A DNA stretch of 64,000 nucleotides from Perca fluviatilis (lineage: Eukaryota > Chordata > Actinopteri > Perciformes > Percidae), in contig NC_053126.1 of assembly GCF_010015445.1 (NCBI RefSeq), forward strand, positions 19,766,669 to 19,830,668, in the 5' to 3' direction. The position numbers were made by a program, and so were the translations under genes. The notes beneath the pieces are model-generated. The model had not been told where the DNA came from and did not search any database. It saw nothing but the letters and a program-made list of their open reading frames with translations. Positions 57,946-64,000 of this stretch are shown one piece after another. Within the stretch, counting starts at the first letter, position 1, and the number at the start of each line of letters is the position of its first letter.

Positions 57946-58087
57946 TCAACTGTGAAGGTTCAAACTTCAGTGTCAAGTCCAAGCACTTGACACAATGCCT
58001 GACCATGTTGAGTCTTATTTATTCTTACTCAAAAAGAAGAAACACATTCTTATCCATTCCTCTTTGTACTTATTGCTGTTTTTAAAG

Positions 58088-59830
58088 GGTCAGTTCACCC
58101 AAATCACACACCTCTGGTGGTATCTATAGCCATGCAGATAGTTTTGGTTTTACCTGCATGTTCCAAAGTTTTGAGGTAGCCTATTTGCATGGGAAACTTG
58201 TGCTACGACCCCATACGAGGGGTTGGCGATAAGATTGTCTATCAGTGTAGCCTGTAATACATCACATTTATTCAGGGGCGTAGCACAAAAGTCTGGGCCC
58301 TGTAGAAAGTAATTCTCTATGGGCCCCACCCCACATCCACAGCTATTCATTCTAGCATCTTTTTGGGCCCTCATCACATAAGGGCCCTTGGGTACACTCC
58401 CAGTCCGACACCCCTGCATTTACTCTCATTACTTTGTGTGTACTTGTGTCACATCAGTCATTTTACTTGTCACCAAGTAACCTATATTTGTTATATCTGA
58501 AGTACAATTTGCTACATTTCAAGTAGCATTTATTACAGAGTTAAAACAAAAGTTAAAACAGGTCGAGATAAAAATGTGTGAGAATCAGCAGCTGCAATGC
58601 ATGGACCATGCACCTTCAAACTGGGTTGTCAACCCCTAAAACACTAAAGAAGAAGAAGCTACTGCTGGTGTGTCTGCTCTGCGGCCGCAGTAGCCTAGCA
58701 CATGAAGACACCTGTTCTAAATGTAAACGTTCACTGGCCTGGCCGAGTGTCAGACGGTGTGGGTGGTACAGTCGCAACATGGCTAACGTTAGGCCCAGCA
58801 GTTTGGGAAAAGTACAGCAATGCAGTATAATGGAGAATTGCGTCATTATGGGAACCCATAAGGTTAGCATAGTAAAAAAAAGAAGAAGAAAAAAGGTTAG
58901 CACCACAGACGCTGCGTCAACAGGTGCATGCTGAGTGTGGCTAGCTGGCATGCTAAAATGTTCACGGTGGATCCTCCAGCGCTGGTCCAGCGGGAACTGA
59001 TGAGTTTTCCCCTTCAGGTGCGCGAGGCCTTTCTGCTTGTCGTGACGATAATCCCTGATGTGACTGCAGGCCGGGCCTCTTTCTGCTGAGCGCAGTGGAC
59101 TGGTTATACAGGACGAGAGATTGACAGGACTGGTTTATGGTTTATTCTGCGAAAAACAAGCAGAACCTGGAGCAGATTGTGGAGGACTTCGCGGTGCTTT
59201 GGTGATTGACAGATCACGTTCTAAAACAGGTAAATAGTCCTACAACAACCTCAACGTGCGTGCGCACTACACCTTGTATAAAAACTGTGCAGCTCTCTTT
59301 TTGCTTTAATGTGTATTTGTGGCTGCAGCTGCTGTGGAGTATATTGTAATAGGCCTACATGCCCTTGTTGTCTGCCTGTGTGATATTTTATTCTGCTGAA
59401 TTATATAACAAGTGCCAAACTATGCACGCTGCAAAGTGCGTCTACAGCAAATTGGGCTCTGTTATTGACATGTTAACGTAATATATTTTGCAGCCTAAAT
59501 GTTTTGTTTACTTACTTTGTTAGTAATATATCATATCATCAGTGTAATGAAGCAAATTACCTACTTTTTTCATTAGAAACTTGATAGCAACACTTCATAA
59601 TTACCTACAGTATCATGGAGGTAATGGAATTTGGCTTCTGGTGCTCAAAGCATTGAAAAAACTCAAAAGCAATATTTCCCTCTAGAAACTGGTTCCTTGT
59701 TCCCTTCACTGGAGCTACTTTCTACCAAACAAATATTGTAGTCTCAGTGACCCATGGTCAAAACCTCATCATATAAAACCCAAACTATCTGCATGGCTAG
59801 ATAAGGGCAAGTGAGTTGGGTGAACTGCAC
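58088..59830. mobile_element. Long-TIR non-autonomous DNA element (about 1.74 kb)
   Basis: The left end GTCAGTTCACCCAAATCAC and the complement of the right end (GTGCAGTTCACCCAACTCAC) match. Both arms then carry CATGCAGATAGTTT within about 60 bp. The arms are diverged. The interior has a GC-richer block (about 58.7-59.2 kb) with no convincing protein. A small hAT-like element is nested inside (58274-58416). Confidence 0.65.
58274..58416. mobile_element. Nested hAT-like element, 143 bp
   Basis: Ends CAGGGGCG and (complement) CAGGGGTG. Flanks CATTTATT (58266-58273) and CATTTACT (58417-58424) form an 8-bp duplication with one mismatch. GGGCCC words recur inside. Confidence 0.75.
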
Positions 59831-62324
59831 CACTAATGATCACTGAGACTCTTCTACAAGGGGAGCATTTCTAATATGCTGCTCTGTGGTCACCGCGTAC
59901 TCTCGCTGTCCTGCTTCATTTTATATCGAGGCACCACAGGGATGATGATGTCCCCATCTCTGTTATCTGCAGTGGTAAGAGCTCTTGGCTGAGATTGCTT
60001 CTGGTGTTTCATCATGCAGTATGACGGCTCTCTATCCACCTGTTGTTACTGCTTGATGCTTGTCATTGCCGAACCCCTCTGAACTGCGAGCGTGGAGTCA
60101 ATATAATAATCTCCGTGGCCAGTCGCCTGATAAACACTTTGCAGACACACTGACATACGCAGAGATGATGCACTTCACTTCCAGCAAAGAAGGCCCCATC
60201 TGGAATCAGCCATTGATTTTTAGTCAAAGTGATTTTTTTATGGCCATGAAAACAACCCCTATGTGCCAGCTTCTTTTAAATGGGGATCAAATTCCCTAAT
60301 CTTTATCCAAATCAAAGGCTGCACACTTCAAAGTGACTGGATCAGCAGAGATACAGACAGAACAGCAATGCCAGAGCAGTAGAAAGGAAAGAAAAAAAAA
60401 AAAAAAGCTTTGCTCTCACTTTGCTGTTCAAACTAATTTCAACTCCCGTCTTTCTTCTCCCTTTTAATATTTTCAGTGAGTTTGCCGTGGCGTTGTGTTT
60501 TAGTTTGAGTGTGTGTGTGCTGCGATGTACAGTTGTAAGAGAAGAAACTTGGACCCCCAGGAGAATGGATGGTTTGCAGAGGCAAGTTGGTGGTAGCGGA
60601 GGGGGGAGCGTGGAGGACTGGATGCTGGGTGTGGTGCAGTTAACTCCACTGTGCAGATGAGAACATGTCTTTGCCTGCGGGATGCTGTTCTTTCTCAGGC
60701 CAAGGACAGCATCCGTGTGGTGAAAGGGATTATGGGCACACTGTTCCCAGTCTTTGGGGAAGCCACAATCTGCACTTGTTTGTTGGCCATTTTTCAGGTA
60801 TGTAATTAGCGTCCTTAATGGGTGTAATTAGGGCCTGCACAGCTTGTGATAATTTCAAAAGCAAATCCTTTTTATGTACAGATAACAAATCGATAAGGGA
60901 GCTGAGATTTAACCACAAAAAAACATCACTGCTCAGAAAGAATTGCTATTATTTTGAACCAAGCATTTAAGATTTCGTGATTTCTCTTTTTTTTTATTAA
61001 CATTTTTCTCTCCCTCAGAGACAAGTTATTGAACTATTTTGGCGCTTCAAAAAGAGCATTTGTGTGCTATAGCCAAAGCCTCAAAATGAAGTAGAGTGAA
61101 ATGGCAGTGACAGGATCACATGCCCACTCCTCCACCTGCCTAATGATAATTCCTTACTGTCAACAACTAAAGGTACCATTATCACCCCTAACCAGGGACG
61201 GGATTAGACCTCCTTATTTGTATGGTTTCCCAGCCGAAAATAATAGTAAGGAGGCACAAATAAGAAGAAATAGAGACAAAAGGTGAAGGTAATTTATGGA
61301 AAGCTCAGCTGCTCCAATGCTCACTGCTTTGATGCTTAATCTGTTATTAAACCCCACAACATTGGGCAGACAAACATGAACATGCATGTGCGCGCACACT
61401 TTCTAATGCACACACACCTTGAAGAGCTGAGGATTCCTGATTCAGGGAAACCAGGTACTGAAGCCAATATTACCCCTCTGGGAAATAAAGATAGGCCGAG
61501 GGTGCACAAGGATTGAGATGAGGCTACTATGAAGACACACTGAGGAGTTACAACCCAATTCCACTTGTGTTTACTCGCGCTGGTTTCCAGAGCAATGGCA
61601 GGAGGCTTTGCCTTTCCTGTAGAGGTAAACCCACTTAGAGGAGAAAATTTCAGCCTTGAAAATAAAATGTTTTGTGGGGAAAATGGTCCATTACTGGGAG
61701 CTTTTTCTCTTTGCAGATTCTAAGAATGTAAAAATATAGACTGTTTGTTTGAGTTTTACCAACAAGGTTTTGTAGGCTTAATCTCGTTATTGGCCTGCCT
61801 TTTAGCAAAACCTGAATATGTCACATCTCAGTAACCATTGGCAGATTTCTGCCATTTCTACTAATAAGTAGTCTTGTGTGGGTGTGGGGGGGTGTGGGTG
61901 TGGTGTGTCCATCCCTCCCTCCCTCCCTCTCTGGCTTGCTGCTGAGTGTGAAGCAGTCAGGATATGCAGAGATGAGCTCCATTGTTGGCATAAATTGCTT
62001 GGCCCAGGCATGCTGCCTCTCCACTGGGCATCTCCCCCCTCATACTGATCGATCTAATCCTTAGCTATAATGAGTTTCTCTGTCTGAGAGCGAGGGCCAG
62101 GCCATGAAGTAGAGAGGAGAGTAAGCGGGATGAGGTGGAGAAATGAGGGGTACTGGCGGCAACAAGTCCTCCAAACCATACGATGATATGGGTTGTTTAT
62201 TCCTACCCTCTTATACGACCCACAGGAGCGTTTCAGAAATTAGTGCCCCCAGCAGTGGCAGGAAATACAACCCACAGGAGCGTTTTTCCATCATCCTACT
62301 GTATATAAGAGAACGTAATGATCG
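59831..62324. other. Intergenic DNA without recognised genes
   Basis: No exons or RNA genes were seen. Short open frames (60.0-60.7, 61.1-62.0 kb) show no family resemblance. A 16-bp direct repeat (ACCCACAGGAGCGTTT) occurs at 62218-62233 and 62270-62285, just upstream of the LINE fragment. Confidence 0.5.
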
Positions 62325-63310
62325 TTGTTTTAAAGACGCTGTTACTTCAACCTGGACTTCCACTGTTACGCCGATGACACCCAGATCTACCTCAGCACCA
62401 AATCCCCTCACAATCTTCCCCTCTCCCACATCAACTCCTGTCTGTCAGCTATTAAAACCTGGATGCAACACAACTTCCTCAAACTCAACATCGATAAAAC
62501 AGAATTCCTCCTCATAGGCTCCAAATCCACACTCGGCAAAATCAATAACCCAACTCTCACCATCGACGGCACCATTGTCTCCCCATCTCCCCAGGCCCGT
62601 AACCTTGGTGTGATCTTTGACTCCACCCTCTCCCTTGAGCCCCACATCCGTCATGTCCTTTAAAACCTCCGCCTTTCACCTCTGCAACATTGCCAAAATC
62701 AGACCCTCTCTCACACCCCCGCTGCTGAAAGACTCATTCACGCCTTCATCTCCTCCCGACTGGACTACTGCAACTCACTACTTCTCGGCATCAGCTCTAC
62801 CAACATCAACCGACTCCAACTGGTCCAGAACTCAGCCGCCTGACTCATCACCCGCTCCAAATCCTGGCACCACATCACTCCAGTCCTAAAACAACTCCAC
62901 TGGCTTCCTACCTCCCACCGGATCACCTACAAAATCCTGGTCCTCCCCTACAAAGCCCTCCACCATCTGGCCCCCTCATACCTCACTGACCTCCTCTCCC
63001 CGTACCAACCCTCACAGTCCCTCAGATCCACCTCAGCTGGTCTCCTCTGCATCCACAAGTCCAACCTCCACAGTTTTGGGGACAGAGCATTCTCCAGGGC
63101 AGCTCCCAGGCTCTGGAACTCCCTCCCCCAAGAGATCCGCACCTCTGAGTCCCTCACCATCTTCCAGTCTCGCCTCAAGACCCATCTCTTCACCACTGCC
63201 TATCCCTAGCCCCACGCCCCTCCCCTTTTCATCTGTGCCTAAGATAAGATCTTTATTATCTATACCCTGTAAAGTGACTTTGAGTTCGTGAAAAGCGCTA
63301 TATAAATTAA

Positions 63311-63361
<51 letters not shown>

Positions 63362-63362
63362 T
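62325..63362 (+). mobile_element. 5'-truncated L2-like LINE, plus strand
   Basis: It begins inside the reverse transcriptase at the YADDTQIYLS catalytic motif (about 62377) and continues through KTWMQHNFLKLNIDKTEFLL and ARNLGVIFDSTLSLEPHI. Frameshifted C-terminal fragments follow, with a short 3' UTR ending AAAGCGCTATATAAATTAAA and an (ATT)n tail (63317-63361). Only the last part of ORF2 is present, typical of 5' truncation during integration. Confidence 0.88.
62332..63209 (+). pseudogene. LINE reverse transcriptase fragment (broken)
   Basis: The palm-domain motif YADDTQIY and the downstream thumb-region block are visible. The reading frame breaks near 62650 (the HVL segment continues in another frame as [16 protein letters not shown]) and again later. 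It lacks the endonuclease and the first RT motifs, so it is non-functional. Confidence 0.85.
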
Positions 63363-63883
63363 GTTGAAATATACAAAGTTTGGTTAGGTTAAGGCACAAA
63401 AAATACTTAGGTACATTTAGAAAAAGATAGGGTAGTCTCACTGGTGGTGTTGGTAGATATTTACAGAGGTACAAAGTTATCAAGTTATGATCTGACAGCA
63501 GATTATACCTTTTATGAGTTGATTTTCTTAATGAGGAGACGTGTCTAAGAGAATCTCACACAGGATTTTGCATTGCATAATGGAGTAGGTTGCCTCAGTA
63601 TGTACGGAGTAACGTGACCTCTCTAGATCCATCTGTAACAGTTACTGTAACTGTTTTCATTATTGATTAACTTACCATGCACTTTCATTCAATTACTAAA
63701 CAAGACATTAAGTTTATTAAACTAAACTTAATTAGCAAAATTAATAAATCAATTAACATTGCTATTCCACATCACCCAAATATGTGTAACCACGCAACAA
63801 GCTAGCTAGCTACCTAGAAATTTGGCCACCATTTGGTAAAAACAAAATTAAAATAATGCAAAATTATAAAGTGTGTCTATATA

Positions 63884-64000
63884 CAGTGCCTTGCGAAAGT
63901 ATTCGGCCCCCTTGAACGTTTCGACCTTTTGCCACATTTCAGGCCTCAAACATAAAGATATAAAACTGTAATTTTTTGTGAAGAATCAACAACAAGTGGG
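63884..64000 (+). mobile_element. Left end of a second Tc1-type transposon (cut by the window edge)
   Basis: CAGTGCCTTGCGAAAGTATT begins directly after TA (63882-63883). It continues as the typical fish Tc1 terminal repeat (TCGACCTTTTGCCACATTTC). Its sequence differs from the element at 25711, so it is a different subfamily. The rest lies beyond the window. Confidence 0.85.

Larger units (their letters stand above)
55546..58084. other. Intergenic DNA downstream of mrc2
   Basis: No exon, RNA gene or clear regulatory site was recognised. A GA-rich tract (57361-57445) and a dispersed repeat (57876-57945) are the only structures seen. The marchf10 gene that follows MRC2 in human was not found here. 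Confidence 0.5.

Noticed and set aside
58578..58951. Overlapping 118 and 111 aa open frames
   Set aside because: They lie inside a long-TIR repeat, have low complexity (poly-Lys/poly-Phe) and no recognisable domain.
62218..62285. The 16-bp direct repeat as a LINE target duplication
   Set aside because: Both copies are upstream of the LINE; neither flanks its 3' end at 63362.

Overview
The window is nuclear genomic DNA from a ray-finned fish, probably a spiny-rayed teleost. The evidence is GT-AG introns of vertebrate type but mostly short, vertebrate-specific protein families, and fish-type repeats (Tc1 elements with an inverted/direct repeat layout, tRNA-derived SINEs, L2-like LINE tails ending in ATT repeats, and many small hAT-like elements). 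No prokaryotic, organellar or viral genes were seen.

Four protein-coding genes lie head to tail on the + strand. (1) 1317-4144: the last five coding exons of an integrin beta-3 gene (itgb3), whose start lies outside the window. (2) 7406-10950: complete mettl2, a tRNA m3C methyltransferase (9 exons, 359 aa). (3) 13503-23895: complete tlk2, a Tousled-like kinase (20 coding exons, 699 aa), with a non-coding first exon ending at 12367. (4) 28776-53231: mrc2 (Endo180, mannose receptor C-type 2; 29 exons, 1469 aa). The last three are adjacent in the same order in human (METTL2A-TLK2-MRC2, chromosome 17q23), so this is an old conserved block and settles the paralogue calls: TLK2 not TLK1, MRC2 not MRC1/PLA2R1/LY75. 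Exon joins were worked out by hand. Exon lengths sum to an exact multiple of three in mettl2, tlk2 and mrc2, and every junction keeps phase.

The genes are functionally unrelated: cell adhesion, tRNA modification, chromatin-assembly kinase, collagen-uptake receptor. No operon-like logic is implied. From 53232 to the right edge I see only the mrc2 3' UTR and about 8.4 kb of repeat-rich intergenic DNA.

The most notable signals are transposon and splice-site interactions inside mrc2. A hAT-like element with an 8-bp target duplication sits 2 nt from the acceptor AG of exon 8. An antisense LINE abuts the acceptor of exon 23. A 142-nt intron is mostly (GAT)n and has no polypyrimidine tract. One intron appears to use a GC donor. 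Other features include a 33-bp minisatellite carried inside a terminal-inverted-repeat element, a perfect 50-bp palindrome, and at least five small elements with 8-bp duplications. I did not find a convincing new biological system; the novelty is at the level of genome structure.
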